In this document: piece after piece, positions 54,435 through 63,076 of the stretch
How the letters are laid out: every line of letters begins with the position of its first letter
Numbering within the stretch: the stretch's first letter is position 1
NCBI GenBank assembly: GCA_015661205.1
Contig: JACVXV010000004.1
Span: 1 to 63,076, forward strand
Source: Candidatus Brocadiaceae bacterium
Lineage (GTDB): Bacteria; Planctomycetota; Brocadiia; Brocadiales; Brocadiaceae
Length of the DNA: 63,076 nucleotides
Reading direction: 5' to 3'
Notes under the pieces: model-generated
What the model saw: the letters and a program-made list of their open reading frames with translations, nothing else
What the model was told of the DNA's origin: nothing
The model's database searches: none
Program-made: the position numbers and the translations under genes

Positions 54435-54897
54435 ACACCGTGTTAAACGGCCTTTTGCAGCGTTTTTTGCAGCGCCGGCCTTTATGGCCGGCAATGGCAT
54501 TGGGAATGCACGCCAGGCTGGGGATGAACTAAGTTAAGGAACGTGCTATAAGCACTATGGCAACCGTAAGTTGCGATTAACACAAAATCGAATATCGAAC
54601 AAGGAATTACGAATGTCGAATGATAAAAGATATTCCCCCGATAACCATCAATGAACGCTAATAAACTCGAAGCAACGAAAAGTATTAACGTTTAGTCACG
54701 GTTTGTGTAGTGAAACGGCGTTCCGTATCCATACTTCGTAATTCCTTGTTCGATATTCGTTATTCATTGCACGGTTACAGTAATCTGTAATTTTAACTTG
54801 GCGCTTATGGGACACGGGCACCGTGTCCCTACATCGCATCTCGACGGGGGCAGTGCAATCCGCGTCTATCCGCGGCTTATGGTTTTTTGCCCAAACA
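54435..54897. repeat. Intergenic repeat patchwork
   Basis: GCCGGCCTTTATGGCCGGC (54473-54491), TTGGGAATGCACGCCAGGCT, TCGAATATCGAACAAGGAAT and its reverse near 54745, GGGACACGGGCACCGTGTCC (54809-54828), and AATCCGCGTCTATCCGCGG. No gene is seen. Confidence 0.7.
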
Positions 54898-56613
54898 CTA
54901 TCTATCCAACGCCTCCCGCACCTTTTCCAAAAGCTTTAGTGGTGAAACGGGTTTCGGAATATAGTCTAATCCTTCATGGATAATATCAATTTTATTGGAA
55001 ATGCTGTCATCATAGCCGCTCATAAAAACAACTTTAATGTCAGGGTTTATCTTTTTTATTTCTTCGTATGCCTGTTTACCGCTTTTGAAGGGCATTATTA
55101 TGTCAAAGAGCAGGAGATGGATTTTGTCCCTATTCTGCATGAATTTCTCCACGGCATCACTCCCGTTCACCGCAGTTATCACCCCGTATCCGTTTTTTTC
55201 AAACACGGTTTTTATTAATTCGCTTACATAAAGTTCATCTTCCGCCAGTAGCACCGTTTCCGTACCCGCTTTCAGCGCTATCTCCGTTTCTGTTTTTAAG
55301 CGGCTTCCAGCCGTAACGGCCGGCAAATATATCCTGAAGGTGGTGCCGATACCTTTCTTGCTCTCCACGTCTATGTGGCCGTGGTGCTGTTTGATAATCC
55401 CATACACCGTCGCAAGTCCAAGCCCCGTACCCTTTCCAACCTCCTTCGTGGTAAAGAAGGGTTCGAATATCCTCAATCGTGTATTTTCATCCATTCCCAC
55501 TCCCGTATCAGAAAAGGATGTCAGCACGTATTTCCCTGTTGTACCAAAACCATGCGCCTTTACAAAGGCGTCGTCCATATCCACAACTTCCGTGCTGATT
55601 TTCAATTCTCCGCCATTGGGCATGGCGTCCCGTGCATTGGTGGCAAGGTTTATCAATACGTGCGTTATCTGGTCACTATCGGCCATCACGAAACAGTCTT
55701 TTTCGGTAAACGTCATTTTGCATTTACTGTTTTCTCTCATCAGTTTCGGCAGCATGTCTTCGGTGTTTTTTATAATGGTATTCACATTGACCGCCTGCAG
55801 ATGGACGGGCTTTTTTCTGCTGAACGCAAGGAGGTCCTTGGATAAATTGCCTGCCATTTGTGTTGCATGGATAATTCTTTGCGCATATCCCCCGAGCGGG
55901 CCACCCTTCTCCAGTTCCATCTGTAAGATGGTTGCATATCCCATTACTACCATGAGGAGATTGTTGAAATTATGGGCGACGCCTCCCGCCAGGATGCCAA
56001 CAGATGCCAAATTCTGCGCGTGGGAAAGCTGGTCTTTCAGTCTTGCCTCTTCATCCTGGGCGTGTTTTTGCTTTGTAATATCGACAACGGCAATCTGGCA
56101 GTATATTACGTCACCATCGCCATTACGCATAGAAATGCCTTCCAGATAGGCATACAATAGGGGTGCATCTTTCTTCACAAGCCTCAGTTCACTGGTTTGC
56201 TTGACGTCAGACTCGAACACCCGGTTGCAAAAGGTATTGAATTCGGAACGAGAACCCGTCTCGACAAAAAGCTGGAATCGCCGCCGGACTAAAGATTCTC
56301 TTTCAACTCCCAGGAGAGCAGCCCCGGACAGATTCACCTCAAGGATTGTGGTCTGTTTATCCAGGGTGAAATACCCAATGGGCGAGAATTCGTACAGTTC
56401 GAGGTATTTATTCCGCGATTCTTCCAGTTCCAGCCGGGAGCGTTTCAGCTCTTCGTTCTGCATTTCCAGTTCGGTTTGTTGCACCAGTAGTTCGTGTACT
56501 GAGGCAAAGGCGTCAGCACCCGTCAACTCCTTGCTTTTTTCCTTGCTCAGCAATTCCTCTGCGCGAAGGCGTAATTCGCTGAGCCAGTCTGGTTTTGGTT
56601 TGGGGGTTTTCAT
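54898..56613 (-). CDS. Hybrid PAS histidine kinase with receiver domain
   Basis: 571 residues. N-terminal coiled coil (ELTGADAFASVHELLVQQTE), PAS domain at about 65-190 (YEFSPIGYFTLDKQTTILEV), HisKA with H214 in GGVAHNFNNLL, ATPase with N327 in INLATNARDA, FSDTGVGMDEN and GKGTGLGLATVYGI, then a receiver with D504 in LLLFDIIMP and the conserved K near the end (IPKPVSP). No membrane span, so it senses an internal signal. The H box reads HNFNN, where HDFNN is more common. No partner regulator gene adjoins, which fits a hybrid kinase. The N-terminal half closely resembles that of the PAS protein at 57314-58786, suggesting duplication. Confidence 0.92.
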   Translation of the reverse strand: MKTPKPKPDWLSELRLRAEELLSKEKSKELTGADAFASVHELLVQQTELEMQNEELKRSRLELEESRNKYLELYEFSPIGYFTLDKQTTILEVNLSGAALLGVERESLVRRRFQLFVETGSRSEFNTFCNRVFESDVKQTSELRLVKKDAPLLYAYLEGISMRNGDGDVIYCQIAVVDITKQKHAQDEEARLKDQLSHAQNLASVGILAGGVAHNFNNLLMVVMGYATILQMELEKGGPLGGYAQRIIHATQMAGNLSKDLLAFSRKKPVHLQAVNVNTIIKNTEDMLPKLMRENSKCKMTFTEKDCFVMADSDQITHVLINLATNARDAMPNGGELKISTEVVDMDDAFVKAHGFGTTGKYVLTSFSDTGVGMDENTRLRIFEPFFTTKEVGKGTGLGLATVYGIIKQHHGHIDVESKKGIGTTFRIYLPAVTAGSRLKTETEIALKAGTETVLLAEDELYVSELIKTVFEKNGYGVITAVNGSDAVEKFMQNRDKIHLLLFDIIMPFKSGKQAYEEIKKINPDIKVVFMSGYDDSISNKIDIIHEGLDYIPKPVSPLKLLEKVREALDR

Positions 56614-56667
56614 AGATTTACCAACCTTTCGAGTTTCGAGTTTCGGGTTTATCGTTCAGTATTCCAT

Positions 56668-57317
56668 TTACCATTTCATTTTCAAAAACGCCTCTGTCAC
56701 CTGCGGGTCGAAGTGTGTGCCTGCAAGTGATTTGATGTGTTCCCGCACCTTTTCTTCCGGCCAGCCTTTCCGGTACGGGCGATCGGAACGCAGGGCATCC
56801 CACACGTCCACCACGGCAAAGATACGCGCTGCCAGCGGTATCTCTTCACCTTTGAGTTCCCTCGGATATCCGGCGCCATCCCACTGCTCATGATGACAAT
56901 AAGGAATATCCAACGCCGGACCTAGATAGGTAATGCGTGAAAGTAATTTATAGGCATAAACGGGATGTTTACGCATAATTACCCACTCCTCATCGGTAAG
57001 CGGCTCAACCTTAAGCAGTATATCCTTGGGAAATTAGCGTCCTTTGTAACATCGGCAATCCAGAATGGCTTCCCGTCCGCCCAGACGCGGCCAGGCAATC
57101 CAACGCCGGGCGAAAAGGTCATTTTCCGGCTCACTGCCTCAAATTCAGGCGCTTTAACCGGCGGCAAATACCAACTTTCCACCAGACGCAGCACATTATT
57201 CCCGGAATCTATCATCCAGAGTTCGCCAATGTCCCATTCAAGGCATTCACAGATGGTCTGAAGGATTTCTGGCGACGCCTCTGCGATACCGGCTGCTTCT
57301 GCCAGTATTTGCGTCAC
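56668..57317 (-). pseudogene. Broken GAF and HD-GYP segments of a sensor protein
   Basis: 57317-56979 reads as the first part of a GAF domain (TQILAEAAGIAEASPEILQT, ECLEWDIGELWMID, GLPGRVWADGKPFWIADV) and then slips out of frame near 57030. 56976-56668 gives the C-terminal half of an HD-GYP phosphodiesterase (HHEQWDGAGYPRELKGEEIP, IFAVVDVWDALRSDRPYRKG). The bases in between translate in another frame as ILLKVEPLTDEEWVIMRKHP, the normal lead-in to that half. The rest of GAF and the HD motif are deleted. The upstream PAS gene ends RRLNAQQ, and one base shift would continue TVTQILAEA, so all pieces were probably one PAS-GAF-HD-GYP protein for cyclic-di-GMP turnover. Confidence 0.72.
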
Positions 57318-58786
57318 GGTTGCTGGGCGTTCAAACGCCGTTCGGCCTGCTTACGGTCGCTGATGTCTTCCTTAATCCCTACAAAACTGACAATAGTTCC
57401 TTTCGTGTCCCTGACAGGCGAAATCACGGCATGTTCCCAGTAAAATCCACCACACTTTTTCTTGTTATGAAACTCCCCGCGCCACACGCCGCCTGACGTA
57501 ACGGTATCCCATAGCCGTTTGTATTCCTCCTTCGGCATCTCATCTGACTTTAAGACACGGGGATTCTTCCCGATTACCTCGTCTACGGTGTATCCTGTTA
57601 TGGCAGTATACTTTTTATTGACATATTCGATAGCACCCTTTGTGTTGGTAACCACAATACTCGTTGGACTTTGTTCTACCACTTGCGATAAAACATTGAG
57701 TTTGTCTTCTGTTCGTTTTTGTTCGGTTATATCACGAAAGACGACAACCCCGCCTTTTAAAACCCCTCTTTCGTCTAAAAGAGGTCTTGCCGTAACACTT
57801 ATCCATACGCTTATTGGCTCTTTTACCTGCTGCACAAACACCTCTGCCACATCTACCGAATCGCCGCGTATGTCCCTTGAAAGAGGAAAATCTTCCGCCT
57901 GATAGGGTGTTACCATATCAGGCCAATAAAACCGGTATTGTTCCGACCATTTATACGCAGTCCCCTTCCTTAAACCCTTCCCAAGTATCTTCTCTGCCGT
58001 TGGGTTAATGTAGATAAATTTCCCCTGTATATCGGCTACAACCAAACCGTCGCCCATGTTGTCAAGAATGGCCCGCAAACTGCATAAGGTTTCATCAGAA
58101 AGGCTCAATTCCATGGTACGCCGGCGAAGTTCCTCATTTGCCAGCCTCAATTGCCCCTCCGCGTGCTTCCTGTCAGTAACGTCAATCATTGCTACCCGAA
58201 TTTGTTTACCATTCCCGCCGGCGTCATGCACGGCCACACCTTCCATGAGTACATACATTGGAGACTTGTTGTTCCTGAGCAATAGTTCACCCGTCTGTTT
58301 ATCGTCAGTCTCTGATATGCGCTTGCAAAAAGCATTGAACTCTGCTATGGAATTCGATTCAACAAAAAATCGAAATTGACTTTTTATCAAAGAATCTCGT
58401 TCGACGCCCAGAAGTTTTGCGCCAGCCAGGTTTACCTCAAGGATTGTTCCCTGCCCGTCAAAGGTAAAATATCCTACGGGGGCAAAGTCATACAGGTCTG
58501 TGTACCTGCCCAATGCGTCTTCAGCCTCTGCGCGGGCGCGTTTCAGTTCTTCGTTCTGCATTTCCAGTTCGATTTGATGCACCTGCAGTTCGTGAGCCAG
58601 TGCGCGCACCTCTGCATCGTCCATCTTCTGGATTTTATTGGTTTTTTTCTTATGCAACCGTTCTTCCGCTTTGCGGCGCAGGTCTTCGGATTTATCGGTA
58701 TTAGGCCTATCTTTTTTCATGGATTTGTTTCCAGTTTCCTGTTTTGGATTTCGGGTTTTGCAACACTTTAGTTTTTTGAAAAACAA
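57314..58786 (-). CDS. Three-PAS sensor protein, output domain lost by frameshift
   Basis: 490 residues. Coiled N-terminus, then three PAS domains at roughly 95-210 (YDFAPVGYFTFDGQGTILEV), 240-355 (ILDNMGDGLVVADIQGKFIY) and 365-485 (VVEQSPTSIVVTNTKGAIEY, with the PAC tail FVGIKEDISDRKQAERR). No kinase or cyclase follows in this frame; it stops at 57314, overlapping the GAF remnant by four bases. Homologous proteins continue into GAF and an output domain. The product may still be made but would lack an output. N-terminal residues 1-30 may be extended; MKKDRPNTDKSEDLRRK at residue 23 is another possible start. Confidence 0.75.
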   Translation of the reverse strand: MFFKKLKCCKTRNPKQETGNKSMKKDRPNTDKSEDLRRKAEERLHKKKTNKIQKMDDAEVRALAHELQVHQIELEMQNEELKRARAEAEDALGRYTDLYDFAPVGYFTFDGQGTILEVNLAGAKLLGVERDSLIKSQFRFFVESNSIAEFNAFCKRISETDDKQTGELLLRNNKSPMYVLMEGVAVHDAGGNGKQIRVAMIDVTDRKHAEGQLRLANEELRRRTMELSLSDETLCSLRAILDNMGDGLVVADIQGKFIYINPTAEKILGKGLRKGTAYKWSEQYRFYWPDMVTPYQAEDFPLSRDIRGDSVDVAEVFVQQVKEPISVWISVTARPLLDERGVLKGGVVVFRDITEQKRTEDKLNVLSQVVEQSPTSIVVTNTKGAIEYVNKKYTAITGYTVDEVIGKNPRVLKSDEMPKEEYKRLWDTVTSGGVWRGEFHNKKKCGGFYWEHAVISPVRDTKGTIVSFVGIKEDISDRKQAERRLNAQQP

Positions 58787-58799
58787 CTCCGATTCAATC

Positions 58800-59395
58800 T
58801 GTGTCTGTTTTTTAAATGTCCCGTAGGGACAAAATATTGGTAAAATCAGCCTAGCCGTAGTAACAACACAGCCCCAAAGGGGCGCAATACAACAGCCCAG
58901 GGCCGCGCCCTGGGCTTAGCATTATAATCACAACAAGCAACGAATGCCATGTCTTCTTCCCATTATCATCAGGGCTAAAGCCAATTCAGTGGTCATCACG
59001 AACCCCAGCCTGAAGGCTGGGGTTAATACAAAAGCGCTACGGCAGCTATACACGTAGCGTCCATCACGAATCGCAGCCTAAAGGCTGGGGTCATGGCCGG
59101 ATGGTTTGGACACAAGCAATATGGAGTTATCTACGATCTGCCGTTCATTAACCCCAGCCTTCAGGCTGGGGTGCAGACACACGCCAATCCGGGCTTTAGC
59201 CCTGACGGCACGCAACATGGCATGTTCATACACTTGAGCGAAAAGATGTGTATAAACCTGTGGGCGTTGCCCTGGGCTGAGTTATTTCGCCCCTACGGGG
59301 CTAAAATAATGGTTATTTCTCTTACCCACCGCTTACGCAGTGGGCTACGGTTGTTACGCCCCGAAGGGGCGGCACAAATACCGAAGCAATAACAA
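58800..59395. repeat. Large repeat cluster with GGCTGGGGTT palindromes
   Basis: In order: TGTCCCGTAGGGACAAAATA, a family C piece (GCCCCAAAGGGGCGCAATAC, GCCCAGGGCCGCGCCCTGGG), then three hairpins of AACCCCAGCCTGAAGGCTGG type at about 58985-59012, 59070-59095 and 59150-59175, GCGCTACGGCAGC..., GCCCCTACGGGGC and CGCCCCGAAGGGGCGGC. Nearly 600 bases with no gene. Confidence 0.75.
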
Positions 59396-59398
59396 ACC

Positions 59399-62300
59399 TT
59401 AACGCCTTTTATTATGCTCCGTAATATCCTCTATAGCAAGGAGTATCATTTGTATGCCGGCGCCTTCCCGTATTATTTGTTGGGCATTGAGGAGCATCAC
59501 CCTGCGGCCGATTTCGGGGAAGTCATGCTCTATCTTGTAGTCATTAATTTGGTTGTTTTTCGGAAGAATATCCTCCAAAAGCCGCCTCAGCGCAGGAATA
59601 TCCCACTGCCTGTTTCCCAATTCATATAGTAAACTATTCTTAGTCTCCTCCGGTGACACATGAAATGTCCGGTAAAATGACCGGTTAGCCGAAACAACCC
59701 TCAGCTCTGCATCCATGATAAGCAAAGGTTCTCGTATGGTTTCCACAATACTCTCGGCAAATCTACAGGCCTCTTGTATTACTTCGCTCTCCCGCAGCGA
59801 CGCCTCCAATCGTTTCACACCGGTAATTTCAGTAAAAGTTGCCACTACGCCGCCAATAATGTTATCAAGCGTTCGATAGGGCATAATACGCATAAGGTAC
59901 CAGCGTCCGTCCTTGGTTTGTACCTGCGCGTCTTTGAATACCAGCGTTTGAAGCACCGCCTTTATATCGTCAAGCAATGCCTCATATTTCAGATTTGAGA
60001 CAATATGGCTGATCGGACGTCCCACGTCTGACGGAATCAGATTCAGTATCTTCGTTGTCTGCGGTGTGAATCGCCTGACATTCAGGTCGTCGTCCAAAAA
60101 GATCGTTGCAATTTCTACATTGTTGAGGAGATTCTGCATATCATTGTTTGCGCCCGCCAATTCATCAATTTTCGTCTGCAGTTCGGTATTGACGGTTACC
60201 AGTTCTTCGTTCATGGATTGCAACTCCTCCTTGGACGTTGTCAATTCCTCATTGGTGCTCTGTAGTTCCTCATTGGTTGACTGCAATTCCTCGTTCGATG
60301 ATTTGAGCTCTTCCCTGGAGGTTTCCATCTCTTCCACGGTCGTCTGAAGGCGCTCCCGGGTAAAGGCAAGTTCCTTCTCCAGTTCTTTATACATCTTGCC
60401 CTGGCGGGAAGCCGAACCGGTCTTCGCTTTGCCTGATGCTGCCCGTTTGGAAGGGGCGCCAACGTCCCCGAATACCACCATCAATAAGCCCTTCATACCT
60501 TCAGATTCGCTGAAGGGTTTGACGGTAAGGTCCATGGCTTGGTGGTTGCCGTTGGTCTTGACCATCAAATCCTTCATGGTTATGGTTTTTTTCTGCGCAA
60601 TTGCCCTGCGGATGGCGACCTCCAGTTCGCTTCTTAACCCCTCGCGCGCCATGGCAAAGATATTTATATTGGTCTTTCCGGCAGCCGGTTCCAGATATTT
60701 ACCGGTGCGCCCGCTTATGTACACAATGTCTCCCTTTTCATTAATAATCACTGCGGGAGGGGTGAAATGTTCCGAAAGAACCTGTTGTGCCGTGTCCGAA
60801 ATGGTGGTTTCAATGCTTTTACGCGCCTTTGGCGCGTGCTGTGGCTGGTCTTCTCCATGAAACAATGGAGACACCGGCAGTTCAAACATACCCATACGGG
60901 CGGATGCTGATTCTTTACGCCGGTAAATCCTCCATTTATTATCCACCGTAGAAAAGAGGTCGGTCAGGCTGCCAATGGTCTCGGAAACGCCCAAAAAGAG
61001 AAGTCCTCCGGGATTGAGGGCATAATGCAAGAGCGGGAGGAGCTTTTTCTGCAGTTCCGCCGTCATATAAATGAGAACATTTCTGCAGCTAACCAGGTCT
61101 AATTTGGTAAACGGCGGGTCCATAATGACATTCTGTGGCGCAAAGATTACCATCTCGCGGATTTCTTTCTTGAGCCGGTAACCGTTGCCTTCCTTTATAA
61201 AAAACCGTTGCAGCCGTTCCGGGGAGACGTCTGCGGCAATGTTGGACGCATAAACTCCCTGGCGGGCTTTATCAATGGCGTCTTTGTCAATATCCGTGGC
61301 AAAAACCTGGATTTTACAAACTCCCCTTTGTTTCACCTTTGCCATACACTCCAGGAGAATGATGGCAATAGAATAGGCCTCTTCACCCGTTGAGCAGCCT
61401 GGAACCCATATCCGCAATACGTTTCCCCTCGCCCTGTCTTTCAGTATTTGCAGAAGGGCATTTTCTTTGAGCGCTTCAAATGCCTCATGGTCTCTGAAAA
61501 AGTTGGTTACCCCAATCAGCAGTTCCTTGAAAAGTAACTCAATCTCCTGCGGGTTCTCCCGCAAATAACGAATATACACGTCTATATTGGTGATTTTATG
61601 AACACACATCCGCCTTTCAATGCGGCGGACGAGGGTATTCTTTTTGTAGAAAGAAAAGTCATGCCCGGTTTGATCCCTGAGAAGAACGGTTATCTTTTGT
61701 ATCGCATTTGTTTGTTTCTCTTCTGCGATCGGTTTCTGTTTAAGGGTTGCAGATGGGTGCTTCGCATAATCGAGCAGTTTAGCGGGCAGTTCTTTTACCG
61801 GCCCAATATAATCCACAATTCCGGTATCAATAGCGCTCCGCGGCATGCCGTCAAACTTAGCCGAGGCGGGGTCCTCCACCATTACCATACCCAGTTTTTC
61901 CCTGATAGCCTTAATGCCCAGGGTGCCGTCCGTTCCCATGCCGGAAAGGATGACGCCAACGGCGCGTTCTTCCTGGTCTTCCGCCAGGTGCCGGAAGAAA
62001 AAATCAATCGGCAGCCGCAAACCGCGGGGCGACGATGTCTCCAGCAATTGAAGGGTTCCGTGCAGTATGGACATATCCCTGTTCGGAGGGATGACATAGA
62101 CACAGTTCGGACAGACCTCCATCCCGTCTTTTACCTGAAAGACCTGCATCCTGGTGAAACGCTGGAGCAGTTCAGGCATCATGCCTTTTTGGGTTGGGTC
62201 AAGATGAGAGACAAGGACAAACGCCATTCCGCTGTCGATGGGCATATTGGTAAAAAACTGTCCAAATGCCTCCAATCCGCCGGCAGAGCCGCCCATGCCG

Positions 62301-62413
62301 ATGATGTAAAATGGCGTTTTTTTTGGACTTTTAACCGGTGGTTTCTTTTTTGCGGATAGTGAAAGGGCAGTTGGGGATTTTTTTAGAACGGGTTTCTTTT
62401 TGTTGGTTTTCAT
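59399..62413 (-). CDS. CheB-CheR fusion with coiled coil and PAS domains
   Basis: 1004 residues. A Lys-rich, Pro/Ser-rich start, then CheB methylesterase with S43 (GMGGSAGGLEAF), H70 (VSHLDPTQKG) and D162 (SGMGTDGTLG); CheR methyltransferase at about 235-500 (WVPGCSTGEEAYSIAIILLE, FATDIDKDAI, VSCRNVLIYM); a long coiled coil near 690-775 with repeats of SNEELQSTNEE; and two PAS-like regions to the end. It adds and removes methyl groups on receptor glutamates or signals in a related way. Related proteins often continue into a histidine kinase; this one ends after the second PAS (AIEDITEHNKRR). No receptor or CheA gene is near. Confidence 0.92.
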   Translation of the reverse strand: MKTNKKKPVLKKSPTALSLSAKKKPPVKSPKKTPFYIIGMGGSAGGLEAFGQFFTNMPIDSGMAFVLVSHLDPTQKGMMPELLQRFTRMQVFQVKDGMEVCPNCVYVIPPNRDMSILHGTLQLLETSSPRGLRLPIDFFFRHLAEDQEERAVGVILSGMGTDGTLGIKAIREKLGMVMVEDPASAKFDGMPRSAIDTGIVDYIGPVKELPAKLLDYAKHPSATLKQKPIAEEKQTNAIQKITVLLRDQTGHDFSFYKKNTLVRRIERRMCVHKITNIDVYIRYLRENPQEIELLFKELLIGVTNFFRDHEAFEALKENALLQILKDRARGNVLRIWVPGCSTGEEAYSIAIILLECMAKVKQRGVCKIQVFATDIDKDAIDKARQGVYASNIAADVSPERLQRFFIKEGNGYRLKKEIREMVIFAPQNVIMDPPFTKLDLVSCRNVLIYMTAELQKKLLPLLHYALNPGGLLFLGVSETIGSLTDLFSTVDNKWRIYRRKESASARMGMFELPVSPLFHGEDQPQHAPKARKSIETTISDTAQQVLSEHFTPPAVIINEKGDIVYISGRTGKYLEPAAGKTNINIFAMAREGLRSELEVAIRRAIAQKKTITMKDLMVKTNGNHQAMDLTVKPFSESEGMKGLLMVVFGDVGAPSKRAASGKAKTGSASRQGKMYKELEKELAFTRERLQTTVEEMETSREELKSSNEELQSTNEELQSTNEELTTSKEELQSMNEELVTVNTELQTKIDELAGANNDMQNLLNNVEIATIFLDDDLNVRRFTPQTTKILNLIPSDVGRPISHIVSNLKYEALLDDIKAVLQTLVFKDAQVQTKDGRWYLMRIMPYRTLDNIIGGVVATFTEITGVKRLEASLRESEVIQEACRFAESIVETIREPLLIMDAELRVVSANRSFYRTFHVSPEETKNSLLYELGNRQWDIPALRRLLEDILPKNNQINDYKIEHDFPEIGRRVMLLNAQQIIREGAGIQMILLAIEDITEHNKRR

Positions 62414-62740
62414 GGAGATATCGGGTTGTAGGCTGAAGGCATGTGAGCGCTCAATAAGGGTAATTTACTACCGTCCGGTGGAGGCTGATTTTCGTATCAA
62501 TGTCTGCGATTATACACATCATCCTTAATACACAAGTTCCAAAAGCCTGTGAAATCGATAGAATTGTAATATAACAAACAAATTTATTACAGCGCCAACA
62601 CGTGTGAAGAGCCGATAGATATGCGGTTTGCCGCATTATGGCGCAACGTCAACCGGACAGCAATGATTTTGATTATACAATATTTTATATAAATTACGCG
62701 GAAAATTTATTATTTATAGCCAAAAGCCTCATGTAATTTC
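62414..62740. other. Intergenic, probable promoter region of the CheB-CheR gene
   Basis: About 330 bases, AT-rich to the right (62660-62715). No gene or clear promoter box is seen. Confidence 0.5.
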
Positions 62741-63076
62741 AAAGCTGTAGCGCGGGGGTTCATCCCCAATGCCGTTGCCGGCCATGAAGGCCGGCGCTAC
62801 AAACGATATCGCCGTTGGCGACCTAATTCAACGTACAGGAAATTCAAAGTTAGGCCTGAAAGGCCGACAGGATATAGCGGGGAGGGGTGAAGCCCATAGG
62901 TGTTAAGTTAAGAAACCTATGGCAACCACCAAACCCTTGTTTTTGTTAGCCCTGAAGGGGCGAAATAGCTTAGCCCAGGGCAACGCCCTGGGGGATACGG
63001 AAAAACCAACAAGCCCTGAAAGGGCGTAATACGGAATTACACGTTAGTTTATACCTTTATATCGCCCTTTCAGGGC
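62741..63076. repeat. Family B fragment joined to a third MITE-like (family C) copy cut by the window edge
   Basis: GCCGGCCATGAAGGCCGGCG, GATATCGCCGTTGGCGACC, CAGGAAATTCAAAGTTAGGC and GGGGAGGGGTGAAGCCCATA lead into GTGTTAAGTTAAGAAACC at about 62907, the exact left end of the element at 44967. It continues with GCCCTGAAGGGGCG, GCCCAGGGCAACGCCCTGGG and GCCCTGAAAGGGCG until the window ends. The insertion point, GTGAAGCCCATAG, is like that at 44955. Confidence 0.8.

Noticed and set aside
55340-56149. 269-codon frame opposite the histidine kinase
   Set aside because: Antisense shadow of a gene with all kinase motifs in order.
61598-62359. 253-codon frame opposite the CheB part of the fusion
   Set aside because: Antisense shadow; CheB catalytic residues are clear on the other strand.

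Overview
The window looks like chromosomal DNA of an anaerobic planctomycete, most likely an anammox bacterium of the Brocadiales (Brocadia, Jettenia or Kuenenia type). This is inference. It rests on the mix of gene families (a split methylmalonyl-CoA mutase, eukaryote-like UDPGP pyrophosphorylase, cobalamin-binding radical SAM protein, CheB-CheR-PAS fusion, DUF6754-like membrane protein) and on dense short palindromic repeats in nearly every intergenic gap. No rRNA, tRNA or hydrazine-pathway gene was recognised, so the assignment is not proven.

Layout. 0.1-3.4 kb: a lone Phd/YefM-type antitoxin, an esterase and a type II restriction-modification pair. 3.4-8 kb: methylmalonyl-CoA mutase as two genes and a DASS-family transporter. 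8.3-14.2 kb: a standalone NrdD-like glycyl-radical domain with a clear terminator, murJ, malate dehydrogenase, two succinate dehydrogenase-type membrane anchors without catalytic subunits, and carbamate kinase. 14.9-21.8 kb: a partly decayed defence island on the minus strand with a broken AIPR gene, an intact SNF2-type helicase plus partner, an HNH nuclease, a cytosine methyltransferase stub, Vsr and two DUF433 genes. 21.9-27 kb: rodA, an ABC exporter and a UDPGP-family pyrophosphorylase. 27.2-33.4 kb: the replication-initiation cluster dnaA - candidate oriC - dnaN - dciA-like (DUF721) - gyrB - DksA/TraR-like, with no recF. 33.5-39.4 kb: an acyl-CoA ligase, a DUF465 protein and four genes for unknown membrane proteins that look like one operon. 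39.5-54.4 kb: scattered single genes (AlbA_2 pseudogene, GlcG/HbpS-like, RNase H-like, TPR, ribF, PI3/4-kinase-like, DUF542, GlmL/MutL-like), an HTH-ImmA/IrrE plus DUF4411 pair, a B12-binding radical SAM enzyme and a secreted protein. 54.9-62.4 kb: a signalling block with a hybrid histidine kinase, a broken PAS-GAF-HD-GYP gene and a CheB-CheR-PAS fusion.

The repeats fall into recognisable families. One is a 281-bp MITE-like element with perfect 15-bp terminal inverted repeats (44967-45247). Another is an element of about 160-180 bp present in opposite orientations at 1521-1697 and 12951-13105. A third is a composite element bounded by GTATAGGAAATT. Several repeats touch coding sequence and decide starts or stops. 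The most promising leads for undescribed biology are the four-gene membrane operon (35468-39386), the standalone glycyl-radical domain (8331-8735), the helicase plus coiled-coil pair (16209-19570) and the MITE-like repeat system. All calls come from reading the sequence; no database search was run.
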